From Alnus glutinosa (taxonomy: Eukaryota > Streptophyta > Magnoliopsida > Fagales > Betulaceae), in contig NC_084890.1 of the NCBI RefSeq assembly GCF_958979055.1, positions 310,001-374,000 of the forward strand: 64,000 bases of DNA. The letters run 5' to 3'. Of this stretch, positions 51,776 to 64,000 are shown one piece after another. Numbering within the stretch: the stretch's first letter is position 1; every line of letters starts with the position of its first letter. Under the pieces are notes generated by a model that worked only from the letters and a program-made list of their open reading frames with translations, ran no database searches and was not told where the DNA came from. The position numbers and the translations under genes were made by a program.

Positions 51776-52330
51776 GGGGTAAATTATAAAGATCACCTCA
51801 ATTTACTTTGATACTACGTTAAATCACCAATTATCCAAAAAACTTAAATTAATATGAAATAGTAAATTTAATCATTTAATTTTAATATTCTAACTATGTG
51901 TTCATGTCTAAAAATAATCATATTACAAAGGGAAAGAATTTACATGCACAAACATGTATATATGGTATTGTTTTTTCAACATAAGTTGTGGGAATATTTT
52001 CTTTCTTTTGTTTGGTAATTAAGTAGAACTGAGAGGCAAGCATTTTCGCAACAGTCCATGCACTTTTGGTACATGGATCGTTAATATATAAGATAACGGA
52101 TAATCATATATATCTTTAATATATAAGCTTGAGCAAGAGCTAGCTAGCTCGCCATTGAAGAATATTTCCTCAGCTCTTAATTATCAAATATTGTATGGCA
52201 ACCAAAATAATTTTCAGAGAAACTGATCAAGAGGAAAGGGTCTACCAGAATTTTCAGAAGGATGAGCATCTGGATTAAGTTTATTGGACTGATATGGCAG
52301 AGGAAGTGCATTACTAGTGGATTGCTCCAT

Positions 52331-55300
52331 GCTTCACAAATTGCCGAGATGATTTACTAATAACTTGAACTTCAGAGCGCTTCCAACCTTTTAAGGTCGG
52401 TGGTTTCTGATAACTTCTTCCTTATTTTGCAGAAGCTCTGTCACGATACTGGCCGTTCAAAAAAAATAAAAAAATAAAAAATTCAAAGTTTCTCCTTATA
52501 TTTTTATTTGCTTATGCGTAAATTACTTCAATTTCCACACCCAATTGATAGATGCAACCTATTTGACAATATCAATTTAATCCCTCTTAACCAAAGAGAA
52601 ATTAAACCAACTCCTATTTGATATGTCTACTTTATACGTAGTTTCAATATTAAAAACAAATAAAAAATGCCATGGTTCTAATTGGAGATGCCACGCCAGA
52701 AAGTCGAAGAAGCGACAACCATGTTTCATGTTTGAATCGAAGAGTCAGAGACGAAGAGGTTGAAATTAGTTTGCTTTTTCCAAGGGATGAAAGGAACAAA
52801 TCAAACTTTGGAATCTCCCACGTGTAGAGTTATGGAATTGCGTGCCTTAGCTCCACAAAATTATCCAATAAGGTGGTGATCAGGAACATTTATGGCGTCG
52901 AACTTCTAAGGGACACAGTTCTAGTTGTAATTAATTATATTGCTGTAATTAAGGAGACAAGGACTGTCATATCCAAAACATTATCATATGCATTTCTATG
53001 AATCAATTGTTATTATTTAAATTGTTATTAATCGAATAACAATCCACTCCATATATAAAAACTCTCTCATATTTATTATTTAAATTATTATTAATCGAAT
53101 AACAAAATTACTAAAAGTTCTATCCATACTCATTCCAATTTCAATTGAAAGATGAGAATGCTTGTCCGTCCTTGATACGGTCACTAGTTTGGTCATTATC
53201 TTCGTTGCATGCACGTACATGACTAGACCATGTCACTAGGCTTCCTTTAATCTTGTTCTTAATTAAATCTCTGCTCAAATTATTGCTACGAATTATTTGT
53301 ACCATTATTTTACAAGTTCAATTTATCAAGTGCATTTAATTCACGAGGTTTTTCTTTAATTTGAGTTGGAAAAAATTCTTTTTAACCTATATTATTAAAT
53401 TCACATCTATCTTTAAAGCATATCATTTTTATATGTATTTTTAATAGAATTAATAGAGATATATGTAATTAGAGCATGTGGTTCTTATTTTCATTTTTAA
53501 AATGCATATCATATGAAAATCTCATGCTCTAAAGACAGACATTACTTTAATAGACTGAATTAAAAGATATTTTTTCATCATACTTTAGAAAGAAACTTCG
53601 TCCATTTTTTCAAATGACTTGCCTTTTGCCCGGCCGCATAACCATTTTCAACCTAATTACATAACTACATATATATACTATAAAGCGTTTTTCCTATTCT
53701 CATGATAGGATTACATTTATTGCACAATACTTGCACAAGACATGCATACATTTTATTCAAACTCTTTGGGCACACATTTTTCAAGTAGAGAAGAGCATTT
53801 ATACGTTTATGATGTAAATGAGTGCAATAGATATAAGAGTAATGTTAAAAACACTCTCATTTTAATCTTGTTAGTTGCGACCGCTTATGGAGATTAGGCC
53901 GGAAGAAATGATTGGCCAATCATGAAAGAGGCTGGACAATTTATTTTTAACACTAACATGGCAATGCCTTGTCACATTGGCACAAGTAGTTTTTCGGGAG
54001 GCTAACATATATGGTAGTGTCATATTGCATTGCCACGTCTAAGAATATAGGAGGTGTGAGTAAAATGAAAGTATCTCTAATATTTTCCTAGATGATATTC
54101 TCTAATTAGGCTTTAGTTTAATTTATTGTACGGTTTATTCTCTTTCTTATTTACTATAAATTTACTTATGTTCATTACATACTCCTAACCTCTCTATAAA
54201 TAGAGACCATTAAAATATTGTTCAATATATATATACTTTAATACAGTACGTAACTTTAACACTTCATCCGTCCCTTTCTCTTCACTCTCTCCGATCTCCT
54301 TCTTATTATTTCCCACCATATATATATATATACATACATATTTCTAACCTATATGTAAACGCTTTTCTTTTTCTTTGATAATGCTTCATTGCTTAATTTG
54401 CCTCTTTGATATCTCTTGCCAAAGCCAACATGGATACTATAAAATTAAATGGAATTGTTGCACAAGGTTGGATAATCCCTTGCAAATGTCACCACCAACA
54501 AACCACCCCCCCCCAAACGTGCGAGAAATGATGAATCGAATATATTCACAGCTCAAGAGAGTAATTGGCTTGTGGGGATCCCAGATTTAGACATTATAGA
54601 CTCCTCTAGGCTCTTAGATGTCATGCATGGTCCCATTTAGCCCTCACTCTTATCTTTTATCTTGTTTTAGGCGATTTGTAGCCTTTTTCCTCCCATCTCC
54701 TACACATTAATTTACCCACACTCTTATCTCTTTGTTTTTATTTTCAGTTTGATTATCCTCTCACTCACCCCCACACTAGTACCCCCCCCTACACCCCAAA
54801 TGCATCCCTCCTTTTTCTAAAAGATGCCCCTTATTTTGTGATATGAGTGTGTATAAATTATTGAACTAATTTGACAAGTCTATATCCAAATGACCCACCA
54901 CTATGCTAATCGAAGTTGGTACAAAAAAAAACACAAAAAGGAGGAGGAAAGCAGAAAACCCACTTTACAAGTGTAGGCATTTCAAATCTTGATGCTTCCT
55001 ATAATTAAATGAATGAGTAATGATCGATAATTAAATTGTTATATTAAAATATTAATTCAATAATTAAATTTATCTTTTCTTTACGAGCTTAATTAATAAA
55101 TAAATAAGTGATGATTTAACATGATGACAAGGTTAATGGTCTTAAGATTGAACTTTTTGTCTCTATTAATTTGCCTTACATTTCATTTAAATATTCAACG
55201 TACAACTCTTATATAATTGGTATGACGTTATAGTAGTAATCAGATCTTAATTATATTTTATTTTATTTTACAAGTATTATTCCAATGATCAAGTGATTTT

Positions 55301-56980
55301 CATTACCACATCATAAGTTAGTACGGCAAAAGAATAGAGAAGTAGAAAAGGAATGGGACTACAGTAGTGTTTTCTTTTCTTCCTTAGAGCATTAGCATCC
55401 ACTTCTCCAAATTGTTTTTTCTTTAAATTATAGCTAATCATACTCTTAAATAACTCTACATCGGGCTCTTTACGGTTTTTCAATTTGGACAGAACCAGCC
55501 GAAACTATTTTTTCCATATGAAAATTACTATAGCATTCTTTAGTTGGATTTAATAGATAATGAGAATATAGGAATATTTTAATGAAATAAAGAAAAATAA
55601 AATAAAGTGTTAATGCTAAAAAAGAAAAAAAAAAAAATCTCACAGTGTTCACGTAAGGTATAGGCCCAGATCTGAGATGCAGTCCAAGTGTCATGATCTT
55701 GTGTGAATGCATGGCTTTTGTCAGTATCAATAATGTTGAATGAATGGTCGTAATAATACAGAAAACAACTGCGCGCACGTAACTGCTACTTTAAATTTCT
55801 AAACAAATATATAGGGGAATAAGGGGATGCATGTGGTAACGTCTGAAGACTGCCTTCTGCCTTCTGCCTGCCAGTAGCTCGCACCTCTACCTCTTGGCTC
55901 TATATATGCATGGAGCTGTTACAGATAAAAATAATCAATCACTTTTACAGATAAAAATAATAATGTTACATTTAAAACATTTTTTAAATTCAAATAAAAA
56001 ACAACCACTTTTACAAACAGACTCATCAGCTTATTCTTTTCTTTTTTGGAAAGAATTCAAGATGCTTAGAACAATATTAAACTAATCTTCTTTATGGCAA
56101 TACTGAATTCAATTCAATGAGCTATATATTCAGCCAGCCATTGGCTAAAAATAAATATATTATTAGATTTGAGTTTATGTGCATTCCTCGTATAAGTTCC
56201 ACATATCTATTGATAATTCAAAAAAAAAAAAAAAAAATAGGAGGAAAGAAGAAAAATAAAAGAATGTGTAGCACGAGTCATTTCAATAACATATATATAT
56301 ATATATATATATATATCTCACAGATCCCGTGATGTGGGTGTGGGTGGACGAGTTGGATTACAACCTAATTAACCCAAAAAAGTTGCGTCCGACGAGAGAA
56401 AACGACCAAAACAATGGTAAATCAAAGTTGCGTGCCAAAGTTGATTCGTTGTCGTTTTTATGTCACTATTCAAGGCTCCTACTTGGCTACTTGTATATAC
56501 AACCTAACATTAAACAAAAAAGAAAGGAATTAAACAACAAAATAAAGTAGTTGAAGGAGACGTCATGCTTGGACGCGCGCTGTTCCATCGATTGATAATT
56601 TGATATTAATTAGATACAGATTTTGTGGTCGATCTCAATTACAAGTTGGAAGGATCGGATTTTATAAATTCAATAAATTTACTACTGTTTCATATTTTAT
56701 TGTAGATATATATATGTCATCGAGGACGTCATGCTTTAAAGACATATACAAGATATATTAGCATATATCTTATTCATTTATATAATAAATAAGATATATT
56801 AGCATATATATAAATGAATTTCACAATAATTGTACACATTTTTTTTTCTTCACTTTCACGAAAAAAAAAAAAAAAAAAAGGAAGTGAAAATCATTTCCAC
56901 GCCAACTTTGTTGTACAATTGTTGTGCAGGAAACATTTTTTTTTTTGTATTTTGTTTACGAAATAAAAGTATTAAAAAAA
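52331..56980. other. Gene-poor intergenic region
   Basis: About 4.6 kb upstream of the OPT gene. Features seen: a direct repeat of TTATTATTTAAATT.TTATTAATCGAATAACAA (about 53010-53045 and 53073-53107); a possible MITE at about 53840-54095 with similar inverted ends (AGTAATGTTAAAAACACTCTC and a complementary-like end); a TATA-like CTCTATAAATAGAG at 54193-54206 with no downstream gene; C-runs near 54505 and 54782; (TA)n at 56291-56316. Short open frames have no recognisable domains. Confidence 0.5.
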
Positions 56981-57173
56981 GAGTAATGCATGTTTCTTGC
57001 ATAACAAATGTACACATTTTGTACAACAATGCTGACATGAAAATGATTTTGTTTTTGTTGTGCAGGAAATATATAGTACTCTTTTTTATTTATTTATTGT
57101 GAAAATCATTAATTCTACGTCAGCATTGTCGTTGAACAAAATGTGTACATTTGTTGTGCATGGAACATTACTC
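56981..57173. mobile_element. Palindromic MITE with long inverted repeats (about 55 bp)
   Basis: Left arm GAGTAATGCATGTTTCTTGC...AACAATGCTGAC; the right arm in reverse complement reads GAGTAATGTTCCATGCACAAC...GACAATGCTGAC. ACAAATGTACACATTTTGT occurs in both arms. A partial, older relative lies just left (about 56895-56940, CAACTTTGTTGTACAATTG). It should fold into a hairpin of about 190 nt if transcribed. Related termini occur in the MITE at 37672. Confidence 0.8.
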
Positions 57174-59099
57174 ATAAAAAAAAAATCAAAACACAAAACA
57201 TTTTTCCCATTTTTCACATTTTTAAACTTAAAAAAAATAAAAGTGTTAACAAACATTTAAATCTCTCTTTTAGAATGATAGAGATGTTTAAATTATCCAA
57301 AAATAAAAAATAAAAAAAATCACATGCATTACGAGAAATTGTTAATTATATGATTGGTGGTTCCAACGTACAAATTCCAACTAATTAAGTTGATCCTTCT
57401 AAACATTGTGATCGATATATATTGACAATCTCCAACAACTCATTTATTTATGCAGCACATAATTTCTCCCTCTCCCTCTCCCTCTCATGCACACACACAT
57501 GGGGTTTGAGTGATCCAAATGCAATGCCTTGTCCCATCATTTCCATGGCGTTTTAGAGCTCGGGCCCTGCTTGGCTTGTGTTGCAGCAACATATTTAATA
57601 ATGAAAGCAATTTCTAGAGTTAAGGCCATGTTTGTTAATGTTTTTTATAGTTTGAAAAAATGAAGGTGAAAACTGTTTTTCTATTTTTAAAAATATTACA
57701 TGTCTGAATTATTTATTATTATTATTATTATTTTTTGAATAAGGAAAATAAGAATTTTAACCAACAAAACCCTAGGACTTTTGGAGCAAATTAAAAAGGT
57801 TGTTCGATCGTTGGTAACCTTAATTAAATGAATTCCAATCTATTATCCACTCCCTCATCCAACATTCTCATCGACCATTGGTCCATTGCCTATGATTTGA
57901 TCGGCTATAAGGGAAAGTAGGTCCCCGATTTAGGCAACCAACAACCCAATGTCGGCATAATAATGCACTTTCTATTCGTATCATCAAGGTACATGTCAAA
58001 ATAATTGTCCTTAACGAATTCTTAAGCAATTTGTGAAGATATATATATGATCAAATGTAAAATAGGAGAAAATATTTTTTGTTGGTCTAATTATGGTGTG
58101 TAAATATTTTTCATGCCAACCAAACACTAAAAATGTTTTTGACAATGAAACGAACTAGGGTTTTTTCTTGAAAACTTTTTCTTATTAATTTCTTCCTTTT
58201 ACATAAAAACAACCGCATATTAATTGTTCATTACATCGACTTAGTTCAAGTATTTCATACTTGTATCTAGCTAATTCACATGTTAGGAAATCCATGGGTT
58301 ATAATTTCATGATCATTTTCAAAAAATCTTCACATATATTGAAAAAAAATATATAGGAGATTAATCCTAAAAAAGAATTATATATTTTTCCTAAATTATT
58401 TAGATGCACTCATGAGTGAAGAATTGTTTTGAACTATAGAAATCATACAAAAATTGAACAGACCAATTTTCAAGTACAAAAATAAAATGAAAGGGAAAAA
58501 GGCTAGAGACACTCAAATTTACCCACATCTCATTTACTTCTTTACGTGATAGTACAACTTGGTACTGGCCATTCCCACCTCCAATTTGGTAGCGGTGACC
58601 ACTAAATTTCGTGGTTTCAGCTTGATGGTCGGAGGTGGCACCAATAAAGAGATGGGTGACAAGATTTTTTATGTGACATAGTATTGAGTATAGAAGAATG
58701 AGTGAATGAGAGTATCTAAAATTTGAGTAATGTAATTTTTCATATATATATATTTATTTTATATTGGTTAATTTGACATATTTTTAAGTGTTTTTTTTTT
58801 TTAATATCAGTCAGTAACTTAAGTATATGTCAATGAATATAAAATTAATGTAATAAATAAGCCTGAAAAATAGAATTGCTCTTAAAAACATTACTCAAAT
58901 AATATATATATTCTGAAAGCCTGAAAGGGCATTTTCATCATTTGACTGAGGAAGAAGGATATCGGGAAGCAAACGACAGCCAAGTGCGAGACGGCAGAGA
59001 GCTGTTTTTGGTGCGTCTGACCCCTTTACTTCTCATACGATAAACCAATAGGAAAATTTTATGCAATGAGAAAAGAGAGCTTCGCTTTAACTTTGACCC
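57174..59099. other. Intergenic region and distal promoter of the kinase gene
   Basis: AT-rich. A weak inverted structure at about 58505-58735 (GAGACACTCAAATTTACCCA and, complementary, ATCTAAAATTTGAGTAATG) may be another MITE. No gene is visible. Confidence 0.45.
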
Positions 59100-60617
59100 A
59101 TCTTTCTCTCTCTCCCTCCCTCTATCTCTCTTTTGGCATAATATCCACCATAAGCGGAGGCCCAGTTCTCCATTGTGATTTACAACTCTCTCTAGCTTCC
59201 CTCTCAGGCCTTTCTCTCTCTAAGCTCTAAACAGGTCTGAAGCTCACAGGAGAGCTTCCTTTCCACAGTGCCTTTCTTTTTGGTTTTTCTTTCACTGCCA
59301 AAGCAAAGCAGCTCAAGTGTGTGATCCTTGATATCGGGTAATCTTTTGGGCCTTCTCCCTCTTACTCTATTAGCCTTTCTGCGTTTTTTTATTGATGGGT
59401 TTGCGTTATTTTGCCTTGTGCTCTGGCTTTTTGCACTTGGGTCTTTTGCTGGTTGTGGATCTGTGTTGGGTTTACGCGGATGGACATGGTTGTTTTTTAG
59501 GGAGATCTGGGTTTCGGTGTTATTGGCACCTGATCATGCTCGTTTAGTTGGTTACAGCAAATTTACATGTTTGAGATTGGTTAAAATCCGCTTAGAATTT
59601 GCATTCTCTAATTGGAGTACTTGCTTCCCTGATTCTTTGCTTTTTTGGTGGTTCTTGAATCTTTTGTATCTGTTTTGGATTTATTTTTCCTTCTTTAATT
59701 TGCTTGTTGCTTTTGGTATATTTATCTTTATTTTGGTGGAGGAAAGATTGCATATTGAGTTATTTAGCTACGAGTCTACGACTGTCAATCTTCCGTATCA
59801 TTTGATCAAGGTCTGCTTACAAAACAAAAGTGGTCTGCATGCAGCTTTGTACTGAAATATTTTCATTGTGGCAAATTTTTTTACATAATTTTCTATTTGT
59901 GTGTTAGGTTTTATTGTCTGCTCAATAAAGTTTACATTTTGACTCATAATTAGCTAAGCGTTAACTTTCATCTATGAGTGTTCTATGTTAAATCATCACT
60001 TATTCCAAAAGTTTAAGCTTATATGAAAAGATGAATTTAATCATTTAATCAATATTTTAATATTCCCCTCACGTGTGGACTCAAACTCCCTTTTAGCAGG
60101 TGAGGCCAAACGTAGAATATTTTAATTAAATGGGGTAAACTAACATAGTCAAGGTTTGAACTTATGACATGTAACTTTGATATCATGTTAAATCGCTTCT
60201 TATCCCAAAAGTTGAAGCTTTTAAGGTAATTGGTGATTTAACACTCTCTGATCTAATTTTGTGATCTTTTCTATTGTTTGGGTCATGTGGAAACTGAAAA
60301 GGGAGTCAACAGTTCTGCTTAAATTTTCTGAACAGATTTATGCAGTCGTATTTTATTATTAGTGGATTTCATGATATACTTCCAGCTATGTAGATCAGGG
60401 TGACCCGTTCAAACTAAATGTAATTTTTTTTTTATTTTTTTTATCACTTTGCGGTGAAATGGGCTGGCAATAATTTGTCTTTAATTGATGAAAAGCTGGT
60501 TTTGACAGAGTTTGGAAGTATGCTGGCTGCTAATGCGAGATTTTAGTCTGTTGATAATGGATGTTGAGCTATGAGTTTCTTCAATCTGATATATTTTAAA
60601 GCTCTCTGATACCTCTG
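59100..60617 (+). promoter_or_regulatory. 5' leader region of the AGC kinase with a probable leader intron
   Basis: A strongly pyrimidine-rich tract (CTTTCTCTCTCTCCCTCCCT, about 59103-59122, and more to 59285) marks the transcribed leader. GATATCGG/GTAATC at 59336/59337 is a good donor. Acceptor candidates are the TTTTGACAG ending at 60510 or the GATTTTAG ending at about 60546. The T-rich sequence between has intron character. Leader introns are common in this kinase family. No sure TATA box. Confidence 0.55.
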
Positions 60618-63311
60618 ATGGCCTCAAAAACTGGTGTGAGAGTTTCAACGAAGCAGCAACAGAAAACAGCTGGTGTTCAAACAGTGGAGGCAAATGATCT
60701 CAAGCCTTTACCTCTGCAGTATGTGAAGGCAAGCAAACCTGTGTTGGTTGCATCTGAACAACTACCAAAATCTGTCCAAAAAAACCAGGCTAAAGGTGAA
60801 GGTGCTGAAGATAAAGAATCACCAAATTCTACTCAAAAGGGGTTCTCTGATTCCTTGATTAATAAATTTAATTCAATTTCTTCCTCACTGGGTCTTGAGC
60901 AAGCATCAACAGAAGTAGATTCTTCTGTAAATGAGACAAGAGCCTCACGGGCAAGTTTTGTTGATCAAGAAAAGAAGACATCAGAGTATGGGAGTGTGAA
61001 GAGCAGTTCAGTTTCTGCTAAAGTTAGTGATGGGACCAGTAGTCTTGCTAAGACCAGTGGAAGTGCCAAGATTAGTGATCGTGTTGATTTTGTTGAGAGT
61101 GGCAAGAGCAGTATGTGTAGAGGAAGCACAAGCAGCGATGTAAGCGATGAGAGTTCCTGTAGCAGCTTTAGTAGCAGTATCAGCAAACCTCACAAAGCAA
61201 ATGACTTGAGATGGGAGGCCATCCAAGTAATTCGAGCAAAAGATGGGGCTTTGGGTTTGGGGCATTTTAGACTGCTGAAGAGGCTGGGTTGTGGGGATAT
61301 TGGCAGTGTCTATCTGTCTGAGTTAAGTGGAACGAAATGTTATTTTGCAATGAAGGTTATGGACAAAGGGTCTCTAGCAAGTCGTAAGAAGCTGCTTCGT
61401 GCTCAGACAGAAAGAGAGATACTGCAATGTCTGGACCATCCCTTCCTTCCAACGTTGTACACCCACTTTGAGACGGATAAGTTCTCATGCTTGGTAATGG
61501 AGTTCTGTCCTGGAGGAGATTTGCACACTCTTAGGCAGAGACAGCCAGGGAAGCATTTCTCTGAGCAGGCAGTCAAGTATGTTAAGCAAGCTTAACCATA
61601 ATATTTTGTTCTCTTCATATTAGTTGAAATGCATGTTCTGATTCACTTTCAGTTTATCTATTATAATCCATTTACACCTTTAGCGTTAGAGGGTTAAACA
61701 AATATCCTATCCTTGAAGGAGAAAACTTGTTTATTACTTCCGGGAATTTTTTTATCTATGTCACTCATATAAAACCATTGAATTAAGTGTACATGTTGAG
61801 TTATTCCTGTGCGATGGCCTTTGGCTTCTGTCCTTCTCCTAAGAAACTTTACTTCAGCATGTTGAGTTGTCTGTCCAATAGTGCCCATCCATGTTGAATG
61901 GAGTCTGAAACCTGACTTATATAGGCAAGTTCTTAATATATACCCACAAAGCTGCCCATGACTGATGAAACCTGGAACTCGTGTCAAGACGTTGTTGTAA
62001 ATGCTTCCGTGATGCCAAGTCACTTCTTCTAAAGCCTTGAATGAAGTTTGGTTGCATGTCTTCAACAATTGTTCATATGTGAGAAACTGCAGAAGATTAG
62101 TTAAAAGTTTTACCTAAGCATCATGTCTTTTATGGGCTTCATTTTCAAAGCTGCATTAAACCTCAACCAACGTGAAATGGTAAGCTATTTTTGGAAAATG
62201 AAGGGATTTAGATGGTAAATGGTTGAATCATGAATCGGGGGTAATTTTATGTCTTCTGATCCACCAACTAGGATAGAATCATTCTGAAGGCCTATACTGT
62301 ATTCAAAGAAATAATTTTCCAAGACTGGACTTTAATCCTCTTGCTAGTTCTTGGGGGCCAAAAAGTCTCCAAGACATCCATGCTTGCATATGATACTTGA
62401 TAGTGACAATTGTTTTCTTTCATTTAACTTGCAGATTTTATGTAGCAGAGGTCCTGCTAGCTATGGAATATCTCCACATGCTTGGGATTGTCTACCGTGA
62501 CCTTAAGCCGGAAAATGTTCTCGTGAGGGAAGATGGACACATAATGCTCTCTGACTTTGATCTTTCTCTCCGCTGTGCTGTTAGTCCAACTCTTGTCAAA
62601 ACCTCATCTATGGAATCTGAACCGTTACGAAAAAACCCTGTGTATTGCGTGCAGCCAGCTTGCATTGAGCCTTCTTGTATCCAGCCGTCTTGTGTAGTAC
62701 CTACAACATGCTTCTCACCACGCTTCTTTTCAAGCAAGTCCAAGAAGGACCGGAAACCCAAAAATGAGATAGGAAACCAAGTCAGCCCATTACCTGAGCT
62801 CATTGCAGAGCCAACTGATGCTCGGTCTATGTCATTTGTTGGGACACACGAGTACTTGGCACCTGAGATCGTCAAGGGTGAAGGTCATGGAAGCGCTGTT
62901 GATTGGTGGACTTTTGGAATCTTTCTTTATGAGTTATTGTTTGGTAAAACTCCTTTTAAGGGATCAGGAAATCGGGCTACGTTATTCAATGTCGTCGGTC
63001 AGCCTCTTCGTTTTCCAGAATCACTGGTTGTCAGTTTTGCCGCAAGGGATCTCATAAGGGGGTTGCTTGTAAAGGAGCCACAGCATAGATTGGCCTACAA
63101 ACGAGGGGCAACTGAGATCAAGCAACATCCCTTCTTTGAAGGTGTGAATTGGGCACTGATACGCTGTGCTACTCCTCCTGAGATCCCGAAGCCTGTTGAG
63201 ATTGAGAGATTACCTGCACCAACAGCATCGACAAGTGAAAAGGCTGCTGTCACTACACCTGCTCCTGATCAGAAAGGTTCGGATAATTATCTTGAGTTTG
63301 ATTTCTTTTAG
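60618..63311 (+). CDS. AGC VIII protein kinase, D6PK/PVPK-1-like
   Basis: Ser/Thr kinase of the plant AGC VIII group, whose D6PK members act at the plasma membrane and phosphorylate PIN auxin carriers. Two exons, 60618-61576 and 62435-63311, join in frame (K320 split) into 611 residues. A Ser-rich N-terminal region of about 200 residues precedes the kinase domain. Motifs: glycine loop GCGDIG (224-229), Lys246 in FAMKVM, catalytic YRDLKPENV (Asp342), DFD at 359-361 in place of DFG (diagnostic for AGC VIII), activation segment [12 protein letters not shown]. The insertion between DFD and APE has Cys-Pro repeats ([19 protein letters not shown]), like the CXX(X)P motif reported for membrane attachment of D6PK. 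The C-terminal FDFF fits the hydrophobic PIF-type motif bound by PDK1. Intact; which family member it is cannot be fixed without a tree. Confidence 0.95.
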
Positions 63312-64000
63312 TGCTGGTCGGTATTGATTGCAAATGGTTTATATTGGAGAACTGTTTTGAAGATTCCAGGGATTGATAGTGGTGATTATGAAGTTCTTTT
63401 ATTAGGAGTTTATGAGGAATTGTATGATTGGTCAGTCTTGCCATTAGCAGTTTTTTAAATTTATTTGCATATTTATTGCATAAATTCACCCTCTGTCATC
63501 AAAAGGCTTGAGAACAGTTCTCTATTGATTAACTTCTGCATAAAAAATAACAGCTATCTGGCCTTTGAAGGTGCCACTTGTGCCAAATAATACTAGTAAC
63601 TTGGTTCTGCGAGCGACCTTTGATAGGCATGTAGGATACATACATGACTCTGAAGTCAGAGTGAGACCCACCTGCTTGACGCTCAACTTGTGTTCAATCT
63701 CTACTTGCAGAGGATGTCATAAACTTGGCATCCTCTGCTTTCAGCTATAATTGATTATTGCATATAGAGCAGGCCTTGCATATACGCTTTTGTAAAAGGT
63801 GATGTGTTCAATAACATGCAAGTTTTTGAACAAAGGTGAGAAGATTGGTGAATTAGAAACTTTGGTCTATGGTTCCTATTCTTTGACCTAGAATCCAATG
63901 CAATTGCAACACAAATGGAAATTTTTGGATGCTTAGTCTTTAAGCTGGTACCTAGGTCAATTTGATGATATATTAGATGAGCAAAAAAGGGTTGCAATAT
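63312..64000. other. 3' flank of the kinase gene, no further gene seen
   Basis: Presumed 3' UTR followed by unique sequence to the window edge. Short open frames on both strands show no domain or splice context. Confidence 0.5.

Larger units (their letters stand above)
41422..52330 (-). pseudogene. Oligopeptide transporter (OPT family), complete exon set with one in-frame stop
   Basis: Proton-coupled peptide/metal-chelate transporter family, integral membrane. Seven exons on the minus strand: 52330-52246, 49986-49547, 43768-43671, 43367-42795, 42660-42402, 42317-42135 and 42045-41422. All phases agree; the full frame would be about 753 residues, normal for plant OPTs. It starts MEQSTSNALPLPYQSNKLN. 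Hallmarks: the NPG signature in FFSLNPGPFNLKEH, many membrane segments, [14 protein letters not shown], and the KIPP motif (MKIPPKSMF). In exon 6, the codon just before MKIPPK is TAA (42171-42173) where the family has Tyr (GHYMKIPP), which would remove the KIPP motif and the final third of the protein. Everything else is open, so the inactivation is recent or is a segregating allele or sequencing error. Intron 2 holds a 5.5 kb Copia element. A piece of exon 7 recurs at 27077-27303. Confidence 0.88.

Noticed and set aside
54193-54620. TATA-like CTCTATAAATAGAG with a downstream short open frame (54375-54590)
   Set aside because: The peptide has no recognisable features, the frame has no splice continuation that I could find, and the setting is AT- and C-run-rich intergenic DNA.
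59328-59855. Open frame of 175 codons rich in Phe, Leu and Trp on the plus strand
   Set aside because: It starts with TTG, not ATG, lies in the T-rich probable leader intron of the kinase gene, and its hydrophobicity follows from T-rich composition. No domain seen.

Overview
This window is nuclear DNA from a flowering plant, most likely a woody core eudicot; Fagales is possible but cannot be shown from the sequence. The evidence is AT-rich DNA with GT-AG introns, plant gene families (cytosolic phosphoglycolate phosphatase, farnesyl diphosphate synthase, F-box/FBD proteins, an oligopeptide transporter, an AGC VIII kinase), and many plant-type mobile elements: LINE tails, Copia LTRs, hAT and Harbinger MITEs. 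I see no bacterial, organellar or viral genome segments, no CRISPR array and no convincing tRNA or rRNA gene.

Layout. (1) 1-9.5 kb: two tandem, minus-strand farnesyl diphosphate synthase (FPS) copies. Copy A (826-3401) is clean in all seven visible exons but is interrupted by a LINE at the window edge and carries a Harbinger-type MITE in an intron. Copy B (4944-8780) has all its exons but is frame-broken in at least two places, and has lost the two aromatic residues ahead of the first Asp-rich motif. (2) 9.5-13 kb: mobile-element remnants, namely a LINE with target duplications, a solo LTR and a GC-rich hAT-like MITE. (3) 13-31 kb and 35-41 kb: a block duplicated in tandem and then in inverted orientation. 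Each unit pairs a small CZIB/DUF866-type zinc protein gene (minus) with an F-box/FBD/LRR gene (plus). CZIB copy 1 and F-box copies 1 and 2 look intact; the other copies are broken or partial. (4) 31.4-34.7 kb: an intact 11-exon PGLP2-type gene in the loop between two inverted arms of about 5 kb. (5) 41.4-52.3 kb: an oligopeptide transporter (OPT) gene on the minus strand, complete in seven exons except for one in-frame stop. A young Copia element of 5.5 kb sits in its second intron. A 0.23 kb piece of this OPT gene is also found 14 kb away, inside an intron of F-box gene 2. (6) 52.3-59 kb: gene-poor DNA with MITEs and simple repeats. (7) 59.1-63.3 kb: an intact D6PK/PVPK-1-type AGC VIII protein kinase gene on the plus strand.

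These genes do not form a shared pathway. What links them is structural history: tandem and inverted segmental duplication, template-switch-like capture of a gene fragment, pseudogenization of extra copies, and layered retrotransposon and MITE insertion. The strongest candidates for being expressed and functional are PGLP2, the D6PK-like kinase, F-box copies 1 and 2, and CZIB copy 1.
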